A stretch of DNA of 64,000 bases from Medakamo hakoo (GCA_026636295.1 CP089456.1:1206922-1270921); one strand, 5' to 3'; shown: positions 52,786 to 63,808, counted from the stretch's first letter. Notes: a model not told the origin generated them from the sequence alone. Numbers and translations are program-made.

Positions 52786-54545
52786 ATGGCCGAAGACGAG
52801 GCTGGCCCGCCGCCCGCGCCGCGGCCGCGCGCGCCCGGCCCCGGCCGGCGCCGCCCCGCGAAGCGCCGGCCCAGCCCGCTCACCCTGGCCCTGTCCATCA
52901 GCCTGCCCTTGGTGGGAGCCTTGGCCCTGGGCTTGGGCCTGGGCCTGGGCTTGCGCGCCCGGCGGAAGCGGCAAAGGCGAGCGGCGGCGCGGCGGGCGTC
53001 GAGCGAATTGGTGCGAATGGCGCGCCGAAATGGGAGGGGTGGCGGTGGGTGGCTGGGGTTTGCGTTGCGGTGGACGATGAGAGGGTGGACGAGGATTGTC
53101 GTCTGTGCGGAGAGCGGGCGCAATGGGCGGGTGCCAGTGTGTGGGCGGGCGGGCGGTGACGGCGGCGCGAGCGCGACGGCGCGGCGGACACCCGCTGACC
53201 CAACCCTCCCCGCCCTGCCGCACTCATTGCTCTCCACCCCCCCTCCTGTCGACTCAACCAGCCCGACGGCGCCATCGACCCGCCCTGGTCTACCTCCGCC
53301 GACGACGAGGCGGCCACGTCAGGCCCGCCGCCCGCGCACGCCGCGTCGGCACATGCGGGCGCCGTCGCCGCGGCGGCCGCGCCCTTTCCGCCGCCGCCGC
53401 TGGCGCACGGGCCCGTTGTCCTCGACGTGACCCTGCCGCTCACCCCGCGCGAGCTGTGGCGCCTGGTCGCCGCGGCAGGCGCCGCCGACCCCACCGGCGC
53501 CGGCTTCCCGTCCCAACTGGACACCGCCTTCGCCGACGCGCGCGGTGACACCGGCCTCGTCGCCGGGCCGTGGACGGTGCACCACCCGACGACGGCCGGC
53601 GGCGGCGGGCGCCCGACCACGCTGCGCTCGCGCCGCGTGCGGTACACGACCCCGCTCAAGCGCACGTGGCTGGGCCCGTCGTCCGCCGCGTGCGACGCGG
53701 TGTGGGCGTGCGCGAGCCGGGGCGAGGGCGGGTGGGCCATCACCCAGACCGTGCAGACGCCCGGCGTGCCGTTTGGGGACTGCTTCCACACGGAAGTGCT
53801 GTTGGTGGCGGTGGACGTGTCGGCGGACGCGGGCGGCGGCGGAAGAGGGGGGGGTGCGCCGCCGGCGCTGCCCGACCGGTCGGCTCGCGCCGGGTCGCCC
53901 GTCGCCCTGGACGCGTCGGCCAGTGCGGCGGCGGGCCCGGCATCCCACCCGCCGCCGCCGCCGGGCAAGAAAGGGCGGCGCGCGCACGGCAAGGCGGCGC
54001 ACGGCGGGCCGCCTCCCAAACCCCGCCGGGCCACGCGCTTCACCGTGTCGGGCGGCGCTGTTTTCACGTCGTCTGTGTCCGTCCCCGGCGTGCGTGCCCT
54101 GATCACCCGGTCCACCGCGGACGGCCTGCGTGAGTCGTACGCCCTGTACGCGGAGCTGCTGCACGCGGCGGCGGCCGAGGTGGTGGGCGCGCGCCGGGCC
54201 CGTGTCCGCGCGCGTAAGGGCGGCAGCAGCGGTGGGCGGCGCGGGTCGTCGATCGTGGCGTCGCCCGCTCTGTCCGGTGCGCTGCCGGCGTGGGCGGGGC
54301 CGCAGCAGCAGCACCAGCCGCGCACGGAGGCGGGCGGCGTGCTGCCGCTGCCGACGACCGCCGCGGTCGCAGCGGTGGTTCTGACGGTCGCCGCGACGGC
54401 GGTCGCGGCGGCGGCCGTCGCGGCCAGTGCTGGTGGCCACCACTCCACGCCAGCCACCGCCTCCGTCGCCTCGCATTCGACCGGCTGGCTGGCGGCCAGC
54501 TTTGCCGCGGTGGTGCAGGCGGCGCGGGCGTGGATGAGCAGTTGA
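52786..54545 (+). CDS. VASt-domain membrane protein (START-like lipid transfer at contact sites)
   Basis: Likely sterol or lipid carrier anchored in the ER, by analogy with GRAMD1/Lam/VAD1 proteins. Exons 52786-53010 and 53262-54545 give 502 residues. Near the N-terminus is a hydrophobic helix (LTLALSISLPLVGALALGLG) flanked by Arg-rich sequence. The VASt domain starts VVLDVTLPLTPRELWRLVAA and includes RRVRYTTPLKRTWLGPSSA, TQTVQTPGVPFGDCFHTEVL, FTVSGGAVFTSSVSVPGVRA and STADGLRESYALYAELL. A second hydrophobic segment (AAVAAVVLTVAATAVAAAAV) lies near the C-terminus. Unlike plant VAD1 and animal Asters there is no GRAM domain; instead there is an N-terminal anchor. The ligand is unknown. Confidence 0.75.
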
Positions 54546-55187
54546 GTTCAGGGGGCGTTTTTTTTTCTGTCCCCGGCGCGTGCGTGCGTGCGTGTGGCGA
54601 TGTGTGCGCGTGTAGAAGAATGACGATGCAGGCTATTTTTGTTGAGCGAACAGTGGCGTGTCACCGGCCGGCCTGCGGCGAGAGAGCGTGCACGTGTGTG
54701 CTCGGGATGGGGTGGAGGGTGGGAGGGGAGGGAGGTGGAGTCGGCTGTGCACACTGCTGTTTGTTCGGCAGAGACGTTTGTTTTTGCACGGGCGGAAGAA
54801 CGGGTGCGTCCTGGAGTCTCGGTCCCTTGTCGCCCTTGTTGGGCTGCTCTAGGGATTGTGCTGCGCGGCCTGAAGGAGAACGAGCGAGAGCGTGGGATCC
54901 ACGGCGCCCGCGCTTCGCTCACGACACAGTCGCGGCGTGACTGTGGCGGGCGCGCGCATGCCGCCGCATGCGCTCTCCACACTGCCAGCGCCGCTTGCAC
55001 TCAACACACCTCCCTCCGCTTGCGGCAGCACGCAAGCAGAGGTCTGTCTGACCTCGTGCCGCGGCTTAGAAAGCGGGGCGAACGCATTCTCACCGGCCAC
55101 GCGCCCGGCACGTGCCAAAAAGCGCGTCGATGCGTCCGTTTGCTGTGCTCGCTCAACCTCGTCCACCGCGAAAAAAAAACACAACAG

Positions 55188-55247
<60 letters not shown>

Positions 55248-55249
55248 CA
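54546..55249. promoter_or_regulatory. Intergenic region upstream of the M20 hydrolase, with (CA)n
   Basis: A 704 bp gap between same-strand genes, the longest in the window. No coding signal. It includes a short hairpin near 55018-55037 (GCTTGCG and CGCAAGC arms) and a run of about 25 CA units at 55191-55240, ending only 9 bp before the ATG, so the repeat probably lies in the 5' UTR. Confidence 0.5.
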
Positions 55250-56893
55250 ATGCCGTCCCTGAACCGCGCCCTCCTCTCCCTGGTCCTGGCGGCCCTCGCC
55301 GCGTCCTCCGCCTCGGCGGGCCTGCTGTCGCGCAAACCCAAAGTCCCGTCGCACTACGTCCAGTCAGGCCACCTGTCTGCCAAAGTCCTGAAAACACTCG
55401 TCGCGGACGAGCCCAACCAGCGCCTGCACGAGCTGGGCGAGCTGTCCGACTCGGACACCGTGCGCACGCGGTCCTACCTGGGCACGGCGCACGGCAAGGC
55501 CGCGGCCATGATTAAAGGCTGGATGGACGGCGCGGGCCTGGAGACGCGCCTGGACGCGCTGGGCAATGTGAGGGGGGTGTTGGGCGGGAACGGGACCGCG
55601 AATGCCGGCAAGCGCTGGTTATTGGGCTCGCACTTTGACACGGCTGTCGAAGCGGGCGCCTTTGACGGCCCGCTGGGCGTGGCTCTGTCGGTGGCGGCTG
55701 TGGAAGCCGCGGTCGCGGAAGCGGCGGTCGCCGCGGGGCTGGTGACCAACGGCGCCCTGGCCAAAGCCCTCAAAGCCGGCAAGCGCGTCAAGGACGCCCT
55801 GCCCGCCGGCACCAGGCTGTCCGACTTGCTGGCGACGGGCGTGGAGGTCGTGGCGTTCGCGGACAACGAGGGCGTCCGCTTCGGCGGGCCCATGGCCGCG
55901 TCCGCCGCGCTTGTGGGCGAGTACGTGCCGCGCGGCCTGTACGACCGGGTCGACGCCAAGGGCGTGACGGTCGCGGCCGCGCTCAAGTCCGCGGGCATCA
56001 AATCCTCCCGCTCCGCTGTCGCCGACCTGGCCATCCCGGCCGACGACGTCGCGGGCTACCTGGAAGTCCACGTCGAGGGGTACGACATGCTGGAGCGCAT
56101 GGGCGCGCCACTCGGCGTGGTCGAAGCCGCGGCCGGCGCGACGTACATGCTGTTCACCGTCACGGGCGACGAAGCCTCGCTGACGGGCCACCAGTCCCTG
56201 GTGCCCATGGCCGAACGCAAGGACGCCATGGCGGGCGCGGCGGAAGCGATTCTGAACGCCGAGCGTGCGTGCAAGGCCGCGGCCAAGGAAGCGGGCGAGG
56301 ACGGCGCGCCGCACGGCGTCCTGTGCGGCACCGGTTTCCTGACCGCGTCGCCCAACGCGCCCCTGAACATCGCCCGCCAAGTCAACTTCACGGTGGGCGT
56401 GACGTCCACGTCCGACGACGCCCGGTCGGCCGCGATCGCCGGCATCCGGTCGCGCATCGATGCCGTGTGCTCAAAGCGCGGCCTGACGTGCACGGGCGGG
56501 GTGATGATGGAGTACCCGGCCGCGCCCGTGCCCGAGGCCCTGGTCGAACGCCTCATGGGCGACGCGTCCGACGCCCTGAAAGAACTGCCCTCCCTGCTCG
56601 ACGGCGGGGCCGACCCGCCGGCCGGCTCGCCCACCCTGGCCATCAACCTGCCCAGTCTGTGGACGGGGACCGACACCGACGTCCTCAACATGGCCCGCCG
56701 CTTCCCGGCCGGCGCGCTCTTCGTCCGCCACCGCCGGGGCATCACGCACTCGCTGGCCGAGCACGTGGAACCTGCCGACGTGGCGGCGGCGGGCGCGGTC
56801 CTGCACAAGTTTGTGTCCCGCCAGCTGCTGGGCGAGGAACCGCTGGCGCTGTCTGGCACCAAGGTGGATGGCGGCACCAAGGCCGAGCTTTGA
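55250..56893 (+). CDS. Allantoate amidohydrolase-like M20 metallohydrolase, divergent active site
   Basis: M20 family amidohydrolase related to plant allantoate/ureidoglycolate amidohydrolases, intronless, 547 residues, with a signal peptide (MPSLNRALLSLVLAALAASSAS). Metal-site residues look intact: H128 and D130 in GSHFDT, D139 in AFDGPLG, E207 in DNEGVRFG, H274 in EVHVEGYD, and H500 in GITHSLAEH. The surrounding order matches AAH, including PLGVVEAAAGATYMLF and VPMAERKDAMAG. But the general-base position normally Glu (DEEGVRF) is Asn206 here, HIEQGP is HVEGYD, and the SGAGHDA block reads TGTDTDV. So the dinuclear site may form while the catalytic chemistry or substrate differs. Function should not be assumed. 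Confidence 0.75.
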   Translation: MPSLNRALLSLVLAALAASSASAGLLSRKPKVPSHYVQSGHLSAKVLKTLVADEPNQRLHELGELSDSDTVRTRSYLGTAHGKAAAMIKGWMDGAGLETRLDALGNVRGVLGGNGTANAGKRWLLGSHFDTAVEAGAFDGPLGVALSVAAVEAAVAEAAVAAGLVTNGALAKALKAGKRVKDALPAGTRLSDLLATGVEVVAFADNEGVRFGGPMAASAALVGEYVPRGLYDRVDAKGVTVAAALKSAGIKSSRSAVADLAIPADDVAGYLEVHVEGYDMLERMGAPLGVVEAAAGATYMLFTVTGDEASLTGHQSLVPMAERKDAMAGAAEAILNAERACKAAAKEAGEDGAPHGVLCGTGFLTASPNAPLNIARQVNFTVGVTSTSDDARSAAIAGIRSRIDAVCSKRGLTCTGGVMMEYPAAPVPEALVERLMGDASDALKELPSLLDGGADPPAGSPTLAINLPSLWTGTDTDVLNMARRFPAGALFVRHRRGITHSLAEHVEPADVAAAGAVLHKFVSRQLLGEEPLALSGTKVDGGTKAEL

Positions 56894-56930
56894 GCTTGAC
56901 ATGAAAGGGGGGGGGGGGGTCTTATCACAC

Positions 56931-56933
<3 letters not shown>

Positions 56934-56963
<30 letters not shown>
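56934..56963 (+). repeat. (GA)n microsatellite
   Basis: Fifteen GA units about 40 bp after the M20 hydrolase stop codon. A CG-alternating run (57084-57103) that could adopt Z-DNA lies in the same convergent gap. Confidence 0.85.
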
Positions 56964-56967
<4 letters not shown>

Positions 56968-57131
56968 GACAGTCGACGGCGCGCCGCGCCTGGCAGGGCA
57001 TGACGCCGAAGTGGGAGTAAACAAAAAAAACGTCAAAACGCAAAAAAAAAACACGCTGTTGCATCCCGCATGTTGAGGGCGGGGCGCGCGCGCGCGCGCG
57101 CGCCCGCCCCCCACCCTCCCTCCCGCCGGGC

Positions 57132-58693
57132 TCACCAGTCCCCACCCCCGCTAAAGTCGCCTCCGCCTCCAAAGCCGCCGTCAAAGCCGCCTCCATCAAA
57201 GCCGCCCCCGCCGCCCATGTCGACCGTCCCACCGCCACCCCACCCTCCCCCGCCGGCGTCCATGCCGCCGCCGCCACCGCCGGGCGACACGAAATCGCCT
57301 CCCCCACCCCACGCACCGTCGCCAAACCCACCCCCGCCGCCCGCGTCTCCGTACTGGTTGACGATGATCGTGTCGCCGCCCGGGTAGCCGCCGTACCCGC
57401 CGTACCCGCCAAAGCCGTACCCGCCGAACGGATGCATCATCGAGCCGAGCATGTACCCGCCGAGCGCGCCCGCGCCGACGCCCATGGCGGTCGACCCCAT
57501 GCCGCCGCCGCCCATGCCGGGCCGGCCGGGCGCGTACTGCGGCTGGGCGTACCCCTGTTGGCCGCCCGGGTAGCCGCCCGGGTAGCCGCCCGCACCCTGC
57601 TGCGCCTGCGGCGGTGGCGGGCCAAACAGGCCGGGCGGCGGCGGCGGCGCGGCCGCGACCGACGCGCCGCACGTCTTGGCCGCGTGCATCAGCAGCTCCT
57701 GGGCCAGGAGCGGGGCCGCAAAGGCCGGAATCTCGGTCACGAACTCGGACAGCAGCGCGCCCGACCGGCCTTCGTCCGCCCACTCGCCGTCCAGGCCGAT
57801 GGCCGCCGGGTACGCGCGGTGCAGGGCGGCAAAGGAGTCGTAGCCCTTGGCCGCCAGGGTCTTGGCGAGCCAGTCGCCCGCGCCCGGCGGGGCCGCGTCC
57901 TCCAACCAGGCTTGCAGGGCCAGGGGTTTGGTGGCGTCGGGCCCGCCCGCCTTGACGGCCGCCGCCGCCGCGGCCAGCAGGCGCTGGGCCAGGAGCGGGC
58001 GGCCCAGGGAGGGGACGGCCGTGGTCAGGGCTTCCAGCGCGCCGCGGTCGGCGCCCTCAAACCGCCCGCCCGCGGGCGACACCGGGTGGGCCGCGTTGAT
58101 TTTGCGGAGCGTGTCCAGGCCGGCGGCCTTGAACTCGTCCAGGATAAAGTCGGCGCGCTGGGGATGTGTGGGCGTGGGGGTGGGGTGGAGGGTGGGTGGG
58201 TGGGTGAGGGTGGGGGGTGGGGGTGGGGTGGGGGTGGGGTGGGGGGGGTCGGGCGGGCGTAAGGCGGGCGTGAGGGGCGGAGTGGGTGGCTTGTGCGCTC
58301 CCCGCAAGCCTCTCCCCAAACCAAACGCACGCGTTCCTCCAGCCAGGCCTGCAGCGCGAGCGGCTTGTCCGCGGTCGCGCTGGGGGCCAGGCCGGGCTCT
58401 GCCGCCGGCGCCTGGGCCTGCGCCGCCTGCCAGGCGGCCAGGGCCTGCTGCTGGCGCTGGTACGCGACGGCGGCCTGCTGCTGGGAGGTGTAGCCGCCGC
58501 CGTAGTAGCCGTTGCCGCTGTGGTGTGAAGGGCGTGGGGCGGGCGAGGAATGAGGGAGGAAGGTGGTGGTGTGGTGTGGGGGCGTGGCGAGAGCGCGCGC
58601 GGGGGCGCATGCCGGGGTGAGACAGGTGCGCCCGCGCCGGGGCGTGGACGGGGCTGGATTGGGCTTTCGTCCGCCGCGATGGCGACTTTGCAT
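57132..58693 (-). CDS. Protein with duplicated ~90-residue unit and Gly-rich tail (5' end uncertain)
   Basis: Not recognised. Clear exons are one ending at 58331 and 57132-58157. The ATG at 58693 is in frame with the first, but the stretch before GNGYYGGGYTSQQQ (58519) could instead be intron, since it ends in a pyrimidine-rich CACCACAG. The protein has a Gln/Ala-rich start, then two related units each beginning KPLALQAWLEE/D and ending in PLLAQRLLAAAAAAV or PLLAQELLMHAAKTC. The tail is low complexity: PPPPPGLFGPPPP, GGYPGGYPGG, a hydrophobic GxxxG segment (GVGAGALGGYMLGSMM) and then almost pure Gly with Asp/Phe/Trp. No catalytic motif seen. Confidence 0.6.
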
Positions 58694-59249
58694 ACGTGCG
58701 GTGTGGACGCGACCACCGGCCGGTGGGCGTGGAGGCTGTGTGGCCGCGGGCACGGCCGTCGTCGGGGCGCCTTCATTCTGTCGTGTGTCCAGCGTGCCCA
58801 CGGACGCGAGAGAGCCCCCGCCCCGCCGCCCACTGGTCGACGGCCCGCCCAGGCGCCTCACGCTGCAGCGTGAGGCGCCTGCACGTACGGCTATGCACGT
58901 ACCCGGTGGCGGGCTCGGACAGGCAAGCGCCCATTGTAGACGGGAGAGGGTTGGTCGGACAACGGGAGAGGAACAATCGAGTGGAGAAGCGCGGGGCGGC
59001 CCTGTCACACATCACACTCGCGAAGCGCGCGGGCGAGCGCTGCAAGGGGAGAAAGACACGCGGCGAGCGCCGTCGTGCAGGCTCGCCGCCCTCCGCCCAC
59101 GCATCTCTGTGCCGTCCTCGCATCTCAAACATCGTCACCCTGTATCCCTGAGCCGCCAGCCCGGCCCTTTTTTCTTCCGGATCCTCGGGAAAAGAGGAAA
59201 AAAGCACAGAGCATTCAACCTCCCCCGCCCCCGCGCACACCATCCCATC
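58694..59249. promoter_or_regulatory. Divergent intergenic region with a perfect 32 bp palindrome
   Basis: A 556 bp gap between the Gly-rich-tail gene and TASH3. At 58850-58881 is a perfect inverted repeat with no spacer, whose left arm is CAGGCGCCTCACGCTG and whose centre is CTGCAG. Directly after it GCACGTAC occurs twice (58881-58888 and 58895-58902). It could be a dimeric regulator site or a cruciform former. No coding signal. Confidence 0.6.
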
Positions 59250-62200
59250 ATGGCCGACGAGCCACGCTCCTCCACGCTGGACCGCACCGCGTCCGCCGCC
59301 CGGCGCCGGGTCCGCACCATGTCCCTGGGCCGGTGGGGTGGCGCCGGGAACGGAGGCGGCAGCGTTTTAGACCGCGGCGCGTCGTTCGCGGCGCCATCGG
59401 CCGGGCCGCGCCCGAGCGGGGGTGCTGCCGACGGCGACGGCCGCCGCCCGCCACCGTCCCTGAACGCGTACGTGGCAGCGCATGCAGCGACCATCGGCAA
59501 GGGAGACGTGAGTGGTTTGGGTGGTGGCGTGGTGGTGGGCGTGCGTTTTCTTTTTTTGGGCGCCGCGCGCCGTTCTCAACCTCCCCTCCTCCCCTCCTCC
59601 CCTCCCTCCCTCCACCCCCCTCCCCCAGGTCTTTTCGTACGACGAGCTCGTCCTCGCTCTGTCCGACGCCCGCGCCCGGGCCGCGGAACGTAAAACAAAG
59701 GCTTTAGCCACGGCTCTGCTACCCCGCCTGGCCGCGCACGGGTGCCTGCCCGCCAGCCTGGTGCCGACGCTCGGGACGGCCGTGAGCGGCGGCGCCGGCG
59801 GCGCCCAACGCCTGGCATCCGTGCTGCTGTGCCGGCTGTTGGGCCCGGGCGAGGGCGGGACGCCCTGCCCGCACCCTGGCCCGGCGCCGCCGCCAGCCGT
59901 GGTGGAGCTGCCGGCCGCGGCCGCCCGGGCGGCGCTGCAGGACGCGGGCGCGGCCGGGCTGGACGGCCGGTTGAGGGCGCTCGCGGCCGCCGCGCGCGGC
60001 GCCGGCAGCAGCGCGGCGGCGGCGGCGGCCGACGGGTCCAGTCCCGCCAAGTGGGACGCTGACCTGGTGGCCGACATTGCGGCGGCGCTGGACGCCGGGC
60101 GCGGAGCGGTGGGCGGTGGTGGAGCCGGTCGGCGGCGGGACGGCGGCGCCGCGGCTGCCTCTGCGACCGGCGCCGGCGGCGGCGGCCTGCTAGGCTTCGC
60201 GGCCCGCCGCGCCGGCGCCGGTCCGCCCTCCGCCGCCAGCCCTCCCCCGTCCGGGTGGGACGCCATCCATTCCGCCGCCCTGGCTGCTCGCGCCGGCCTG
60301 CGAGGCAAAGCCCTGCGGGACGCGGCCCTGCGCGTGGCCGCGCCGCCGTCGCCCGCGCACGCGTCGCCCGACCCGCTGTGCGCGCGCCACGGCGCGGCGC
60401 TGCTGGCCGGTGCGGCCCGGGCCGACCCGGCGCGGGTGCTGGAAGTTGTGACCGACTTGGGGGATGCCGCGTCCGCGGCGCTGGCCGCGTACGAGTCCTC
60501 CAGCCTCGTCATCGGCGGCGGTGGCGGCAGTGGCGCGAGCAAGGCCGCGGCGGCCGCGTTGGCGGCGCACCCGCCCGCTGGTGGTGGGCCGTTGCCGCCC
60601 GCCGCCGCGCCGCCGCCCACGCCCGGTCTCAACCTGGCTGATCCGTGGGCCCGGTGTGCTGTGGGACGCGCCGCCGCCGCCCTCCTCTTTGCCGGCTGGA
60701 CGGGCGACGGCGCGGCCGGCTTTGGGGACGGGCGCGTCGGCGCGCCGCTCGCGGCGTTGCTCGTCGCGCTCGCGACGCGGTGCGTGTGTTGGTTTTTTTT
60801 TTTTTTTTTTGGTGTGTGTGGGGGGAGGGGGCGTCCCCCTCTGCACCTGGTCACCGCCTCCCTCACCGTCATCACCCTCTGACTCCCCCGCCCACCCCTC
60901 CCCCACCCACCCACCCTCCACAGCGACGCCGACGACATGGTCGCCCTGGACGCCATCCGGTCGCTGGCGGGCGGCCTGCCGCCACCGCCGCCGCCGGGCA
61001 CGGGCCTGGGCGAGCGGGCGGGGCCGTCCGTGGTGGCAGCCGCGGCGACGCCCAGCCCGGATGCAGCCCGTGCTGCGGGCGTGCGCGCCCGGGCGTGGGC
61101 CTGGCTGGCGCCGCGGGCCGGCTCAGCCGTCGTCTCCATTCCGTCTGTGCAGGGCGCGGGCGCGGCGACGCTGCTGGGTTGTGTGCTGTGGCGCGTCCGC
61201 GCCTGCCTGGCCGTGCGTGGGGGCGGGTCGGACGGCGCGGCGCTGACAGCGTCGGCCTGCCGGTCCGCGGCGGCGCTGGCGGAAGCGGCGGTCCGCGGTG
61301 GCGGCGGCGGCAGCGGGGGCGGGCGGGGTGGTGGCGGGCGGCGCGGCGGCGAGGACCCGGCCGACGCGGTCGGCGCGGCCCTCGCCCCCGCGCTGACCGA
61401 CGTGCTCACCGACCCGGGCACGCCGCCGTCCGTCGCCGGCCTGGCGGCCGAAGCCCTGGCCTGGCTGGTCGCGCTCGGCGGGCCGGCCGCTCCACGGCCG
61501 GCGTCCCTCGCGCCGGCCCTGGCCGCGGCGGCCGGCCGCGGGTGGCCGCCCGCGGCGGTCCAAGGCGTCCTCGCTGCGCTCGCCTGTTCCCTGCGCGCCG
61601 CCCGCGGCGACGTGTCCCCAGCGCTGCTGGCCTTGGCCGTGGGCGTCGTGGCCGGCGCGCCCGCGTCGTCCCGGCCGGAGGAAGCCCTGCCCGCGCTGTG
61701 GAGCGCGGCGGTCGCCGCCCGCGGCGGCGGCCGCGCGGGCGCGGTCGCCGCCCTGCGCTCCGCGCTCGTCGTCCTGGCCTCCCCGCCGGCCGCCCCCGCG
61801 TGCGCGCCCGCCTGCCTGTCCCGGGCGACGGGGGATGACGCAGGCTGGGCGGCCGCCCGCCAGGCGGCGGCCTGGTGGGTGGGCGAGCACGTGAACGCCG
61901 CGGTCGGCGAAGCGGTCGGTGGGCGCGGCGCGGGGCGCGGCGCGCAGGGCGGACAGGCCGGTGCCTACCCGACGCCGGCGGACGCGGCGGCTGCGCCCAC
62001 CGTCGCCGACGTGCTCACCGCCGCCTCCGCCCGCTCCCCGCTCCTGGCCCGGTCCATCGCCGCCTTGCAGCACGCCGCCGTCGCGGCGGGAGACTGGCCC
62101 ACCCGCGGCGCGGCCGTCGCCGGCCTGGCCAAGGTCGCGCTGCGGTCGGGCGAGCCGTTCCGTGGGTGTGCGTACGCGTTCCTAGCGCGGCTGGCGGCGC

Positions 62201-63696
62201 CGGCCTGCGGGACGGGGCGCGGCGGCGTGTCCGACGGCGGCGTGTGCGACGACGCCGACCCGCTCGGCGTCGCGTGCCTCGCCCGCCCTGCCGTCGCCCT
62301 CCTCGACGCCGTCTACTCGTCCGCGTCCGCCTTGGCGGGCGCGCTGGCTCGGACGGGTGACGGCGAGGCGGACGCGGCGGCTGCCGGGCTGGCTGACCAG
62401 GTGGCGGCCCGCCACGCGTCGCTGTGCACCGCCGCCCAGCGGTGGCACGGGCCGCTGCCTGGCGGCGCGGTGCTGCTGGGCCCGGCCGCGCGCGCGGTGC
62501 TCGAGTCGGGCGGTGATGCTGTGGCCGCGGTGGCCGCTGCCGCGGCCGCGGCCGCGGCCGGCCCTGGCCGCCCCCCGTCCGCGGCGCCCGCCAAGGAAGC
62601 GGACCGGGCGAAACTGGACGCGCTGTTGGAGGCGGAGGCGGCCGGGCGGGTGACGCTCGACGGGCTGTCGGACTCTGAGGCCGGCGACGACGGCGGCGCC
62701 TTCGTCGACTCGGACGAGGACGGCGGCGGCGGCGGCGCCGGCGCGCCGCCGCCGCCCGCATCCGACCCGCTCGCCGCCCTGACCCGGGCCCTGGACGACC
62801 AGCTGGAGCGGGCGGCGGCCGCGGCCGCGCGCCGGCCCAGCGGCGTGGCGGGTGTGCACGCCGCGGACGGTGTGTCGCCCACCGGCGCTGCCGCCGCTGC
62901 TGGCGCGACCGCTGCCGCCGACCCGTGGCAAGCCGGCCTGCTCGACGAAGAAGACGAGGACGACGCGGCGGCGGACGCGGCGGCGGCGGCGGCCCTGGAC
63001 GTGGCCGGCGCGGCCGCGGCCGCGCGCGCGGGGCGCGACCCGCTCGCCGCCATCGCGGCCGGCGGGGCGGCCGCTGCACCGCTGCCGTACCCGTCGGCGG
63101 GCGCGCCCCCTGCCGACGCGTACCCGGCCATCTCCACGATTGCGGAGCCGGCTGCCGCCCCGTCCCCGCCCGCGTCCGCGGCCGCCACCTCCCCGCTCGC
63201 GCCCGCGCCCGCCACCGTCTTGCACGCGTTCGAGGCCGCCCTCCCGGAAGAACTGTCCGTGTCCGAGGGCGAGGTCGTCACCATCCTGGCCGACGCGGGC
63301 GACGGCTGGGTCAACGTGGCGTCGGCGTCGGCCGGCGGCCGGACGGGCCTGGTGCCGGCGTCGTACCTGAAGGTCGGCGCGCCGCTCGGCCGCCAAGGCT
63401 CCGCCGCCGCCGGTGCGGGCGCCAACCCGTTTGGCCCGGAGCCGCCCGCCGGCACGCCGCCGTACACGCCCCGGTCCGGCGTGGAAGACGCGTCCGGCCA
63501 GCCGCCGCCCGCGTTCGAGCCGTACGCCGCCACGGTCGCGTACGCGTTCACCGCCGAGAACGAGGACGAGCTGAGCGTTGCGGCCGGGGACCGGGTCGTG
63601 GCCCTGGCGGAGGTGGACGGCTGGGTCATGTGCGAGCGGGTGGGCGGGGCGGGCGGGAGCGGGCTGGTGCCGGGCGGGTACGTGCGGCGGGAGTGA
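59250..63696 (+). CDS. TASH3: TASH3, SH3-containing large subunit of the TSET/TPLATE complex
   Basis: Adaptin-like subunit of TSET, an endocytic coat complex present in plants and many protists but lost in animals and fungi. Exons 59250-59507, 59629-60779 and 60924-63696 give 1393 residues. The helical solenoid begins VFSYDELVLALSDARARAAER and ALATALLPRLAAHGCLP, matching plant TASH3 (VSYSQLARSIHEL region), and PSPAKWDADL-like and LEVVTDLGDAASAAL helices follow. After a long Ala/Asp-rich linker there are two SH3 domains: about residues 1231-1287 (VLHAFEAALPEELSVSEGEV... GWVNV... LVPASYLKV) and 1339-1393 (ATVAYAFTAENEDELSVAAG... LVPGGYVRRE). Plant TASH3 has one. The gene stops 112 bp before degenerate telomeric sequence. 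Confidence 0.82.
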
Positions 63697-63722
63697 GGTG
63701 TGTGTGTGTGTGTGTGTGTGTG
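63697..63722 (+). repeat. (TG)n run after TASH3
   Basis: About a dozen TG units starting at the TASH3 stop codon, part of its 3' UTR. Confidence 0.8.
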
Positions 63723-63808
63723 CCGTGTGTGATATGAGAGAGGAGAGAGAGTGAACGCGCTTGCACAGATCTCCATGTTGTGTGTCCTGGGCGCGCGTGC
63801 GCGGGCTT

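Noticed and set aside
55191-55240. (CA)n run as coding His-Thr repeat
   Set aside because: It sits just before a well-supported ATG with signal peptide and is best read as 5' UTR.
57084-57103. Origin or attachment site at the CG-alternating run
   Set aside because: Simple dinucleotide repeat with no further structure; Z-DNA potential is noted but nothing supports an origin.
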